NCBI RefSeq assembly: GCF_014621695.1
Contig: NZ_CP061282.1
Location: 248,001 to 312,000 of the forward strand
Length of the DNA stretch: 64,000 bases
DNA from: Streptomyces xanthii
GTDB taxonomy: Bacteria; Actinomycetota; Actinomycetes; Streptomycetales; Streptomycetaceae
Direction: 5' to 3'
The notes beneath the pieces are model-generated. The model worked only from the letters and a program-made list of their open reading frames with translations. It was not told the origin of the DNA and did not search any database. Of the stretch, positions 1 through 11,700 are shown one piece after another (within the stretch, counting starts at the first letter, position 1; each line of letters begins with the position of its first letter). A program made the position numbers and the translations under genes.

Positions 1-2788
1 CCTGCGGATAGCGGCCGGCGATCCCGATGACGGCGATGTCCTCACTGTGCCCGTCGGCCACGGGCGCGCCCGACGGAGCGGTCGCGGAGCGCGGGGCGGG
101 CAGCAGACCGGCGATGCGCTCCTGGTCGCCGTAGGTGACGACCGCGCGCGGCGCCCGCCCGGACAGCAGCCCGAACAGCGCGTCCACGCCCAGGTCCGTG
201 GGCAGGGCGTGCAGCCCGGTGTCCCGGGCGGAGCGGCGCCGTACCTCCTCGGAGACCCGCATGCCGCCGTCGGCCCACAGCGGCCAGCCGATCGCGACGG
301 TGGTGCCGGAGCGGTCGCTGCGGGCGGCCCGCTGCTCGGCGAAGTGCTCCATGAACGCGTTGCCGTACGCGTAGTCGGCCTGCCCCGGGTTGGCGACGGA
401 CGCCGACACCGAGGAGAACAGCGCGAAGAACTCCAGGTCGTCGCCGGCGGTCGCCTCGTCCAGGTGCACGGTCCCCGTCACCTTGGCGGCCAGCACGGCC
501 GCGGAGCGCTCGGGGGCCTTGCGGAAGAACAGACCGTCGTCGACGCTGCCCGCGCAGTGCAGGACGCCGTCGAGACGGCCGTACGTCTCGCGCGCGCAGG
601 CCACGGCGGCCAGCACGTCGTCGGCGTGCGCGACGTCGCCGCGCACGTACGTGACCTCGGCGCCGCGACGGCGCCACCCGGCGATCCGCTCGGTCAGCTC
701 GTCGCCCGGCTCGCTGCGGCCCGTCAGGACGAACCGCGCCGGGCCCCGCTCCACCATCCGGTCCACGACCAGCGCGGCCAGACCGCCGCCGCCACCGGTG
801 ACCAGATAGACGCCGTTCGCGCGCCCGGCGCCGGCGGTCGCGGGCAGCGTCAGGAGCTCGTGGCGCACCACCGCGCGGGCGCCGCCGGTGCGGCGCACCT
901 CGTGCTCGGCCGACGGGTCGCCGCACTCGGCGGCGACGAGGCCGGCCAGCTCCGCGGGGCTCCCCGCGTCGTGGCCGACCGCACGGCAGCGCAGCATGGG
1001 CGCCTCGGCGGAGAAGGTGCGGGCCAGGGCGCCCAGCGCCGCCTCCTGCGGCCGGGGCCCGGCCGCGTCGTGCGCGTGCAGGAACAGGACGGAGACCGGC
1101 CGCGTCGGGCGGGTGCCGGTGACGGCCACGGCCAGCGCCCAGCTCTCCCGGTACGCGTCCGGGACCGTGCCGGGCCCGTCGGCGCGGCCCGGGCGGGCGC
1201 AGCGCACGTACGCGGCGGGGGAGACGCCGTCGGTCGCCAGCGCCGTCGTCAGGGCGGTCAGCTGGTCGGGGACGGCGGGGTCGAGACGGTAGTGATCGGC
1301 GGCGATCCGCTGGAAGACGGAGGCACGTTCGGCCCGCACCACGCGGGCCGGTGAGACGGCGTCGCGCAGCGCGGCGGCGGTCGCCGCGTCGGCTCCGACG
1401 AGCACGATCGCGCCCGGACCGTCCGCGTCCGGCGCGGACGGGGCCTCGACCGGCAGCGGCGTCCACACCGGCCGGCGCACCGCCAACGCGGGGGCCACCT
1501 CGGCGACCTCCGCGGCCTCCGTGACACCGGCGGCCTCGACGGCGCCGGTCTTCTCCTGTGCCGAGACGGTCTCGCGCACGGGCGCGCTGCGCACCTGCGC
1601 CCCGAACTCGGCGTACAGGTGGGCGGCGAGCGAGTCGATGTCGGAGAACTCGAACAGCAGCGTCGGGTACAGCGGCGCGCAGACGTACTCCTCCAGGCGG
1701 CGGCTGATGTCCAGCATGTGCCCGGAGTCGAGGCCCAGGTCGTAGAAGCCGGTGTCGGTGCGTATCTCCCCGGCGGGCCGGCCGAGGAGTTCGCCGGCGA
1801 GCGCGCGCAGGTGGGCGCGCACGGCGTCCGCGCCGCCCGCCCCGCCGCCGCCGTTCCCGGCCCCGGGGCCGGGAACGGCGGCGGCGGGGGCCGGGTCGGG
1901 CCCGGTCGTGGCCGGGGCCTCGATGAGGCGGGTGATCAGCTCGGGGTTGCGGATGCGCTTGCAGGTCAGCTTGGTGAACGAGGCGAGGAAGCGGCCCTCG
2001 CCGTCGTACAGCAGGCAGTCGTTGTGCATGATGTCGCCCGACTGCGCGTACGTCTCGGCCCGCGGCATGTACGCGTAGGCGACGCCGGTGAGGGGGCGCG
2101 GCGCCCGGAACGACTCGATGAACACGGGGATGAACGGGTCCTGGTCCGGCGGCGGGACCTGGGCGAACGCGGCGATCGTGGAACAGTCCATCTTCGCCGG
2201 GTGCAGATGGAAGTGGCCGTCGAGGGCCGCGGCCTCCTCGTCCAGGCCCAGCTCGGCCAGGAGCTCGCCGTCGCCGTGGTAGAGCCGGCCGAAGCAGCGC
2301 ATCGCCGAGCCGTGCCGGATCTCCTCGGCGCGGCACCGCGCGTACATGTCGTCGAGATCGCTCACCCGGCGGGCCGTCGTGCGCAGCCGGTCCAGGTCGA
2401 TCGGTCCGGGCTCGGGCCGGTCGAGCAGCACGAGTTCGCCCCGGAAGTTCTCCCGGTACTCCGAGACCGCCGCGCCGTTCTCGCGACGGCGGCTCTCGGC
2501 CGTGATCCAGCGGCTGCCGTCCGTGGACGTGGACACCGTGACGCGGATGTCACGGTCACTGCCCTCGGTGGTGGCGATCGCCTCGTGGAACAGGACGTTG
2601 CGCAGCTCGGCCCGCGCCGTGTCGAAGCCCCGGTCGCGCAGGATGCGGAAGACGATGTCGAGGAAGGTCACCCCGGGCATGACGGACACGCCGTGCACCC
2701 GGTGGTTCTGCATGATGAAGTCGCTGTGCTCCAGCACGAGATGGCACACCAGCTCCTGGCCCGGCTGGGGCGTGGAGGACTCGTTCAC
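1..2788 (-). CDS. trans-AT PKS subunit, DH-ACP-KR-KS..., C-terminus outside window
   Basis: Second assembly-line protein, cut by the left edge after about 929 residues. In order: an N-terminal DH with a perfect HxxxGxxxxP motif (HRVHGVSVMP, about residue 26) and a second motif HPAKMDCSTI keeping the Asp but not the usual Gln/His; an ACP with GLDS near residue 354; a KR (about 650-870) with the GGGGGL nucleotide loop, a VDD triplet suggesting B-type reduction, and Ser, Tyr (QADYAYGN) and Asn catalytic positions; then the first residues of a KS (AVIGIAGRYP) at the window end. There is no AT. The GTG start (2788) overlaps the upstream TGA as GTGA, with GGAAGGA 8 bases before; a second GTG lies 3 bases upstream. 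The DH-ACP-KR order, ACP before KR, is as I recall the leinamycin LnmJ layout. The KS for this module ends the preceding protein. Confidence 0.93.
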   Translation of the reverse strand, partial: MNESSTPQPGQELVCHLVLEHSDFIMQNHRVHGVSVMPGVTFLDIVFRILRDRGFDTARAELRNVLFHEAIATTEGSDRDIRVTVSTSTDGSRWITAESRRRENGAAVSEYRENFRGELVLLDRPEPGPIDLDRLRTTARRVSDLDDMYARCRAEEIRHGSAMRCFGRLYHGDGELLAELGLDEEAAALDGHFHLHPAKMDCSTIAAFAQVPPPDQDPFIPVFIESFRAPRPLTGVAYAYMPRAETYAQSGDIMHNDCLLYDGEGRFLASFTKLTCKRIRNPELITRLIEAPATTGPDPAPAAAVPGPGAGNGGGGAGGADAVRAHLRALAGELLGRPAGEIRTDTGFYDLGLDSGHMLDISRRLEEYVCAPLYPTLLFEFSDIDSLAAHLYAEFGAQVRSAPVRETVSAQEKTGAVEAAGVTEAAEVAEVAPALAVRRPVWTPLPVEAPSAPDADGPGAIVLVGADAATAAALRDAVSPARVVRAERASVFQRIAADHYRLDPAVPDQLTALTTALATDGVSPAAYVRCARPGRADGPGTVPDAYRESWALAVAVTGTRPTRPVSVLFLHAHDAAGPRPQEAALGALARTFSAEAPMLRCRAVGHDAGSPAELAGLVAAECGDPSAEHEVRRTGGARAVVRHELLTLPATAGAGRANGVYLVTGGGGGLAALVVDRMVERGPARFVLTGRSEPGDELTERIAGWRRRGAEVTYVRGDVAHADDVLAAVACARETYGRLDGVLHCAGSVDDGLFFRKAPERSAAVLAAKVTGTVHLDEATAGDDLEFFALFSSVSASVANPGQADYAYGNAFMEHFAEQRAARSDRSGTTVAIGWPLWADGGMRVSEEVRRRSARDTGLHALPTDLGVDALFGLLSGRAPRAVVTYGDQERIAGLLPAPRSATAPSGAPVADGHSEDIAVIGIAGRYPQ

Positions 2789-5700
2789 CACTTCCGTCCT
2801 TCCTGCGACGCCGCGGAGTCGGCGCCGGTCGGGGTGAGGGGGGCACGACCGGGAGCGGTCGCGGGCTCCTCGAAGGTCAGGCCGAGGATGGAGGCGCCCG
2901 GGGTGGGGCGCGGGGAGGCCGGCGGGGGTGCCGTCGGCGGGGCGGGCGGCGACGGTGCGGCCGCGGACGTCACCGGCCGTGCCGTCCCCGGGACCTTCTC
3001 CGGGGCCTCCAGCCACAGCCGGCGGCGGCGGTAGACCGGCGCGGGCAGGGCCGGGCGCGGCCGGTGCGCGGCGGCCAGGGCCGGGTCGAGCTGGCTGACG
3101 ACGGCGTGGGCGTTGGTGCCGCCGAGCCCGAAGGCGCTCACCCCGCCGACCCGCACCCGGCCCGGCTCCGCCGTCCACGCGTGGGCGGCACGGCTCAGGG
3201 CGAACGGGGAGGACGCGAAGTCGAAGCGGGGGTTGGGGCGTTCGCAGAACAGCGTCGGAGCGATCCGCCCGTCCCGCACGGCGAGCACCGTCTTGAGGAG
3301 CCCCGCCATGCCCGCCGCGCTCAGCAGGTGCCCGACGTTCGTCTTGACGCTGCCGATCGCGCAGAAGCCGGTGCGCGCGGTGTCCTCGCGGAACACCTCG
3401 GTCAGGGCCCGCAGCTCGATCGGGTCGCCGATCATCGTGCCCGTGCCGTGGGCCTCGATCAGACCCACCTCGTCGGGGCGCCGGCCGGCCGCCGCGAGGG
3501 CCCGGCGCACGACCTTGGCCTGCGCCGCCGGGTTCGGCGTGGTCAGGCCCATGGTGCGGCCGTCGTTGTTCACCGCGACCGCGTCGATCACGGCGTGCAC
3601 CCGGTCGCCGTCGGCGAGCGCCCGCTCCAGCGGCTTGAGCAGGACGACGCCACAGCCCTCGCCCGGTACGAAGCCGTCGGCGCTCTCGTCGAAAGTGGCG
3701 CACCGCCCGTGCCGGGACAGCGCCTTGGCCGCGCTGAAGTCGAGGTAGGGCTCCTCGTCCAGGAGGATGTCGACGCCGCCGGCCAGCGCCAGCTCCGACT
3801 CCCCGTCCAGCAGGCTCCGGCAGGCCAGTTGCAGGGCCACCAGGGACGACGAACAGGCGCTGTCCACCACGAGGTTGGGGCCGTGCAGGTCGAAGTGGTG
3901 GGCGACCCGCGCGGCGATGAAGTTCTGGTCGGAGCCCATGCCCACGGCGCCGCGCCGCTCGCCGACCCGGCGGCCGTACTGCGAGAGGCGGGCCCCGGCG
4001 AAGACGCCCACGTCCCGGCCCGCGAGCTCCCGCGGCTCGTACCCGGCGTCCGCCAGACAGTCGGCGGAGCCCTCCAGGAACAGGCGTACCGCCGGGTCGA
4101 GGCAGCGCGCCTCGTCCTCGCCCATGCCGAAGGCCTCGGCGTCGAAGTCCTCGATGCCGTCCAGGAAGCCGCCCCACTTGCTGATGCTGCTGCCCGGCTC
4201 CGGCTCGGCCCGGTAGAGCGAGCCGGTGTCCCAGCGCGACGCCGGGACCTCGGTCACCGAGCACACCCCGTCCAGCAGGTTGCGCTGGAACGCGGCGGCG
4301 TCCTGGGCCCCGGGGAACCGGCAGGCGAGGCCGACGATCGCGACCTTCCCGGCCGTGTCCGCGACGGGCGCGCCCGGCACCGCCGGCGCGGGGGCCGGAG
4401 CCGTGACCGGCTGTTCGGGTGCGGCGGGCGGACCGGCCGGCACGCCGAGGGACAGCAGATGACGGCCCAGGCGATCGAGCGTGGGGTGGTCGAGCAGGAT
4501 CGCCGGGTCCAGGCTCAGGCCCGTCCGCTCCTCCAGCCGCAGCAGGATCTCCCCGAGCAGGACGGACTCCACGCCCAGGTCGCCCAGGAGCGCCGTCGGG
4601 TCGAGGGCGTCCTCGGGGATCGCGAGGAGTTCGCTGAACACCGCGGCCAGCCAGGGCGGTCCGGCGACGGGTTGCGCCATGAGGGACTCCTCGGGGACGG
4701 GCGGCGGGGGCTGGACGGCCCCGGCCGGTGACGGTTCGGGTTCGGGTACGGGACCGGACACGGTGGCCGGATCCGTGCCGGCGCCCGCGTCGGCGCCGTC
4801 ACGGGAGCCGAGCAGCAGCGCCGGATCGGCGGGTACGCCGGCGAGCGGCGGGCACACCGCCACCCGGGCCGGCAGCCCGGCGGGCAGGGCCAGCACCCGT
4901 TCCAGGGCGCGCAGTCCCTCCTCGTCGCCGAGCGGCCCCACGCCCACGGGCGCGCAGCCGTCGGGCCGGTCCGTGCCCATCCCGGACTCGCTCCAGGTGG
5001 GCCAGGCGACGGAGCGGAACCCCGGGCGGCCGGAGCGCGCCCGGTGGTCGGCGTAGCAGTCGAGGAAGGCGTTGGCGGCGGCGTAGTCGAGGACGCCGGC
5101 GGCGAGCCCCGGCGCGAGGGCCGACAGCGAGGAGAACAGCACGAAGAAGTCCGGGCGGTCGTCCGCGCACAGCTCGTCCAGGACCTCCAGGCCGGTCGTC
5201 TTCGGCTCCAGCACGGGCGCGAAGTCGGCGAGGTCCTTGCCGATGAACGACGGCCGGCCCACGGGAGCGCGGCCCGCGCAGTGCACGACGCCGCCGACGG
5301 GACCCAGCCGCTCGCGCACCTGGCGCAGGAAGGCGTCGGTGCGCTCCCGCTCGCTCAGCGGGCCGGAGTGCACCAGCACCTGGGCGCCCAGGGACTCCAG
5401 TTCGCCGACCAGCGCCGCCGTCTCGGCCTCGGGCGTGCCCCGGTCGAGGAGCGGCCACCGGTCGCGGGGCGGCAGCGGGCGGGCGCCGGTGAGGGCGATC
5501 CGCCGGGCGCCGCGCCGGACGAGGAGCCGGGCCACGCGGGCGCCGATGCCGCGGGTGCCGCCGGTGACGAGGTAGGTGCGGTACGGGTCGGGGCGCAGCG
5601 GCCGGTCCCCGTCGTCGGGCAGGACCACCAGGTCGGCGCGGTGCCGCACTCCGGCCCGTACGGAGACCTCGCGCGGGCCGTGCGCGGCGGCGTACTCGGC

Positions 5701-8700
5701 CACGATGTGCCCGGCCGCAGCCTGCGGCCCGCAGGCCTCCAGGTCCAGGTCGAGCACGGTGCCGGTGACCCGCCGGTACTCGGCGTCGAGCATCCGCACG
5801 AAGCCCGCCATCCGGGCGCCGGCGAGCGACGGGGTGCCGCCCGACGGGGCGTGCAGTCCCTCGGTCACGTGCAGCACGCGGCAGCCGCGGCCGCGCAGGG
5901 CCCGTACGGTGCGGCGCAGCAGCACGAGCCGCGCGGTCCACACGTTCGCGGGTTCGGCGCCGGTGCGGCCGAGGTCGGTGAGGTCGACGATCCCGTCCAC
6001 GGCGCCGGGGCCGTCCGCCCGCAGGTCCTCGGCGAACGCGGCGGCCGTGGCCTCGTCGCCGATGGCGGGCACGCCGTCACCGGCGTCGGCGCCGGCGCGG
6101 ACGAGCGTGACCCGGTCCGGGCCGAGGCGGGCGAGCAGCGCGCGGGCCACGGGCTCGCCGGGTGCGGCGAACACGCAGACGACGCGCCCCTCGATGTCCT
6201 GCGCCGGTGCGAGCGCCGGGGCGGTCCGCCAGGTGCGGCCGAACAGGGCCGTCCCCGAAGGGCTCGGCGCGGGCGCGGCACTCTGCACCCCGGGCTCGGC
6301 GACAGGGGCGGACACGGGTGCGGGTTCGGGGAGCCAGTGCCGGCCGCCGGCGAACGGGTAGGAGGGCAGCGCCACCGGGCGGCGCCGCACGGAGTGCAGT
6401 CCGGCCCAGTCGACCGCGCCGCCCGCGGCCCAGTGCCGTGCCAGGCGCAGCAGTTCCGCCTCCCGGTCCGCCGCCGGGTCGAGACCGGACAGCGGGCCCT
6501 CGGGAAGGTCGCCGCCGGGAGTGCGGGCGTGCACGCAGCCCGTCGTGTCGCCGGAGACGAACCGGTCCAGGGCGCGGCGCAGCTCCGGCACGTCGTGCGC
6601 GACCAGCGCCAGCCGCTCGCGCAGCGGTTCGCGCCCGCACTGCAGGGTGTACGCGATGTCGGCCAGGCCGGACGCGTCGCCGGTGGCGTCGCCGGACCGG
6701 TCGCCGAGCCGTTCGCTCAGCCGGGCCGCCATCGCCCGCAGCCGGTCCTCGTCGAAGGCCGACAGCACGATCAGCTGGGCCGTGCCCGCGTCCGTGTCCG
6801 CGTGGGTGTCCGTGACGGCGGGGGAGGGGACGTACTCCTCCACGACGACATGGGCGTTGGCCCCGCCCGCTCCGAAGGCGCTCAGGCCCGCGCGGCGCGG
6901 CAGTCCGGTCCCGTCCGGTCCGGTGAGCGCCTCCCACGGCCGGCTCTCACGGACCAGTTCGAAGGGCGAACCGGCCCAGTCCACGGCCGGGTTGAGCTGC
7001 TCGGCGTGCAGCGACGGCACGAGGGTGCGGTGCCGCAGCTGGAGGATCACCTTGGTCAGTCCGGCGATCCCCGCGGCCGCTTCCGCGTGCCCGATGTTGG
7101 ACTTCACCGAGCCGATGGCCCGGCGCTGCCGAGCGGCCTCCGTCGCCGCTTCCGCGAACGCCCGGTTCAGGCCGTTGATCTCCACCGGGTCGCCCAGCCG
7201 GGTGCCGGTGCCGTGCGCCTCCAGGTAGCCGATGGTGGCGGGGTCGGCGCCCGCGCGGCGCAGCGCCGCGCGGACCAGATCGCCCTGGGCGACCGGGTTG
7301 GGCACCATGTAGCCGTTGGTCTTGCCGCCGTGGTTGACGGCCGTGCCCCGGATGACGGCGTGGATGCGGTCCCCGTCGGCCTCGGCCGCCGACAGCGGCT
7401 TGAGCAGCACGGCACCGACCGCTTCGGCGGGGACGAAGCCGTCGCCGCCGGCGCCGAAGCTGCGGCAGCGGTGGTCGCTGGAGGCCATCTTCAGCCGGTC
7501 CTGCTGGCGGAACTTGTGCGGATGCAGCGACAGGTTGACCCCGCCCGCGAGCGCGGCCGCGCACTCGCCGCGGCGCAGGCTCTCCACCGCCAGGTGCAGC
7601 GCCGTCAGCGACGACGAGCACATGGTGTCCACGGCCAGGCTCGGGCCGTGCAGATCCAGGAAGTACGAGACCCGGTTGGCGATGCCGGCGACCGCGGACC
7701 CGGTGTCGGCGCTCTCCCCGGTCAGTGACCGCTCGACGCCGAAGAACGGGTACTCGTTGTACATCGTGCCGACGAACACGCCCACCCGGGAGCCGAGTTG
7801 CTCGCGGATCCGGGCCCGGGTGCAGCCGGCGTCCTCCAGCGTCTCCCAGACGACCTCGAGGAACTGGCGCTCCTGGGGGTCCATGAGCTGGGCGTCGCGC
7901 GGGGTGATGCCGAAGAACAGGCTGTCGAAGCGGTCCACGCCGTCGAGGAAGCCGCCCCACATCCGGTCGACGGGCCAGCCCTCGCGGGCCCGTTCGGCGG
8001 GCAGCGGTCCGATGCTGTCGACCCCGCCCGCCAGGTTGTTCCAGAACGTGTCCAGGTCCCGGGCGCCCGGGTAGCGGCCCGCGATCCCGACGACCGCGAT
8101 CGGCTCCGCCCCGGCCTCCGGGCCGGAGCGCCGCTCTGTTCGCGTCACTGATTGCGGAGCTGACTGCTGCATCGGTTGCGGGATTGTTTGTGGAGTTGTT
8201 TGCGGGCTTGTTTGCGACTCGGTGTGCGGAGCCGGAGCGTTCCCGGCGGACTGCTGCCCCGACCAGGGCCCTTCGTGGTGCGCCGCGAGGTGTTCGGCCA
8301 CCCCGGCGAGGTCGGCGTACTCGAACAGGACCGTGCTGGACACGCCCTGGACGTCCCGCCGCACCCGCTCGTTGAACCGGGCCACCAGCCGGGAGCTGAG
8401 CCCGTAGTGCTCCAGCGGGACCCGTGCGTGCAGCTGGTCGGCGGCGATACCGCTCGCGTCGGCGAAGCACTCGATGACGTACTGCCGCACGTGGTCCCGG
8501 TCCTGTCCGTCCCGCGGGTCCACGGGCGCGGTGACCGGCGCGGGCACCGGCTGCGGGGCAGCGGGCTCCGGGGCAGCGGGCTCGGTCCGGGGCTGCCGGG
8601 CGGCGGGGACCGCGACCGGGTGCGGTACCGGTGCGAAGACATGGACGGGCAGCGGGACACGGCGGGCCGGCGCCGGCCACAGCCGGGCGAAGTCCACCCG

Positions 8701-11700
8701 GTGGCCGCGCAGCCAGTCGTTCACGGCCTGCCGCACGTCGTCCGCCCGCGCCGGCGCCTCGGCGAGCGCCGGGTCGCCGACGCCCGAGGCCAGGCCCGAG
8801 TACGGGCGGCCGTCGAGGAACGCGGTGAGCCCGGCCCGGACCCCCTCGGTGCTGTCGGCGCTCAGCGCCAGGCGGTGGGTGAGGGAGGCCCGGCCGGTCT
8901 GCAGCGTCCAGGCCACGTCGTCGAGCCGGGCGGTGCGGCCCGCGCCCGCCAGGTGCTCGCGCAGCCGCCCGGCCGCCACCCGCAGACCGTCGGCCGAACC
9001 GGCCGACAGGACCACGGTGTGCGGGGTCCGCCCGGTGTCGTCCGCCGTCGTTCCGGCGTGCTCGTCCGCGTCCGGCGCCGTGGTGTCGTGCCCGGGGGCG
9101 CGCAGCACCACATGGCCGTACGAGCCGGTCGCGCCGACCGCGTTGATCAGCAGCGTGGCCCGGCCATCGGCCGCGCGCGGCCGCAACGGGCGCGGGGTGT
9201 CGGCCAGTTCGACCGGCAGGGCGTCCCAGTCCACGAGCGGGCTCAGTTCGGCGGCCACCCGGGTCGGCGCGATCTGTCCGTGCCGCAGCTGCAGCAGCGA
9301 CTTGATCAGCTGCGAGATGCCGGAAGCGGCTTCCAGATGGCCGATGTTGGGCTTCAGCGTGCCGACCGGCACCGGGGCGGTGCCCGTGCACCGGGCGAGC
9401 ACGGAGCCGAGCGCCTCCAGCTCCGCCGCGTCGGCGATGCCCGCGCCGGCCGCGGCGCACTCCACGTAGTCGACGTCGTCGGGGATCACCGAGGCGTCCG
9501 CGAGGGCGCGGGCCAGGGAGTCCGCGAGGGCCTCGGTGTGCGGGGCGCCGTAGCGCGGTGCGCGGCCCGCGTGGCCGACCCGGGTGCCCTCGATGACGCC
9601 GTGCACGGTGTCCCGGGCCCGGCGGGCCGCGCCGGCCGGGCGCAGCAGCACGACGCCGACGCCCTCGCCCGGGTGCCAGCCGCTGCCCTCGGCCGCGAAC
9701 GCGGCGGGCGAGGCGTCGGCGGAGAGCAGTTCGAGACCGTCGAGCAGCCCCCAGTGGTAGGGGTGGGCCAGCAGGTTCACGGCGCCGACGACGGCCGCGC
9801 CGCACTCGCCGCGGCGCAGGCTCTCCACGGCCAGGTGGAGTGCGGCGAACGACGAGGAGCAGGAGGTGTCGACGGCGAGGCTGGGGCCGCGGAAGTCGAA
9901 GAAGTGCGAGATCCGGTTGGCGATGTCGGAGCCGGCCGCGGCGATCTGCGCGCTGTCGCCCGCCTGCCACCGGTCGGCGCCCTGCTGTCGGTGGTCGTGC
10001 CACATGGCGCCCATGAACACGCCCACGCGCCCCGCCGACGTGCGCAGCGACTCCGCCGTGTGCCCGGCGTCGTCGAGACACTGCCAGACCGTCTCCAGCA
10101 TCAGGCGTGCCTGCGGGTCCACGTCCGGTGCCTCCTGCGGCGACACGTGGAAGTGCAGGCTGTCGAACCGGTCGATGTGCGGCAGGAACCCGCCGACCGC
10201 CCGGGCTCCCTCGGGAGCGGCCTCGGGGCGGGTCGGGGGCGCCTCGGCGACGGCGCTGCGGCCCGTGACGAGACCGTCCCAGAAGGTCTCCAGGTCCGGG
10301 GCGTCCGGGAAGCGTCCGGCCATGCCGATCACGGCCGTCGGTTCGGTGACGTGCTCGCCGTGTTCGAGGACGGTGACGGGAGCCTCGGCCCCGGCCGGTG
10401 CGGCGTGCGTCACCGGCTCGGCCCCTGGCTCGGCCACCGGCTCGGCCGCCGGCCGCACGGGCTCGGCGAAGAACGGCGCGGTGCCGTGCGCGGAGCGGGC
10501 GGGGTGCGCGGCCGCGCCGCCCAGGAAGGCCTGAAGGAAGACGTGGCCCTCGTCCAGGCCCAGGTGTTCGCGCAGCTCGTCCGTGTTCAGGGCGCCGATC
10601 GGGCACAGGCCCACGCCGTGCGCGGCCTGCCCCAGCATGAGCAGCTCGCCCATGTAGCCGGATTCCAGGGTGAGATAGCGCAGGCTCTCGTCCGCGTACA
10701 GCGGCTCGATGCCGTGCCGCTGCCCGAACAGGTAGATCCCGAACCGGGAGCGGTCGAACACCGGCCGGTTGTAGTAGAAGTGCGTCCCGCGGTCCGGCCA
10801 GGCACTGGGCCGCAGCAGGCGCAGCGCGTGGCGGGCGGCGTCGTAGTAGTACAGCCCGGCGTCCAGGCCCTCGACGGCGTCCGGCGTCAGGTGCAGGTAG
10901 ACCTGCACGGAGTAGGTGTCGCCGGCCGACGGGTACAGGGAGCTGGCCCCGTCCGGACCGCCGGCCTGGCGCAGCAGGCCGAGCAGGCGGGCGAACGCGC
11001 GGTGCTCCACCGGCCGGTCGAGGAAGTCCCGGCGGCTGGACCGCCAGGCGAACAGCTCGGGCTCGAACTCGGCCTCGGGCAAGGCCACTTCAGGAAGCCC
11101 CGGCTCCTCGGGGCGCCGGTTCCAGTGCCGCTTCTTGAACCGCTCGCGCTCCTCGGCCGAGAAGAAGTCCACGGAGTCCGGCGGCACCTCAGAGGCGGCC
11201 TGCACCGGCTCGGCCACCGGCTCCGGCTCAGCCACGGGCGCGGGCGCGGGCTCCGGCTCCGGTACGGGCACCGCGACCGGAGCCGCGCCGCCGCCCAGCC
11301 GGGAGTGCACCCAGCGGGCGATCGCGTCGACGGTCGGATTGTCCAGGAGAGCCGACACCGGGAAGCGCTCCTCGTACGCCTTCTGCAGGGCGCCCGAGAC
11401 GCGGACCATCGTGAACGAGGTCGCGCCCTGGTCCCACAGATCGGCATCGGGATCCACCGCACCGGTCCCCAGCGTCTGCGCGAACATGCCGGAGATCCGC
11501 TCGCGCAGCTCCTCGATCGTGGGCACGTCCGCGCGCGGGCTCGCGTCCGCCGCGGACCGCGGCGCGGCCGCGGGCGTCTCGGCCGGGGACTCGGACGCGG
11601 CACTCGTCTCCGGCGCCGTCAGATGCTCCTTGCCCAGCGGCCAGGGCAGCCCCGCCCGGTCCAGCTTCCCGTTCGCGGTGGCGGGGAACTGGGACAGGAA

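Noticed and set aside
42..2336. 764-codon open frame on the minus strand
   Set aside because: Arg/Gly/Pro-rich composition; it is another frame of the PKS gene, whose true frame gives clear DH, ACP and KR motifs.
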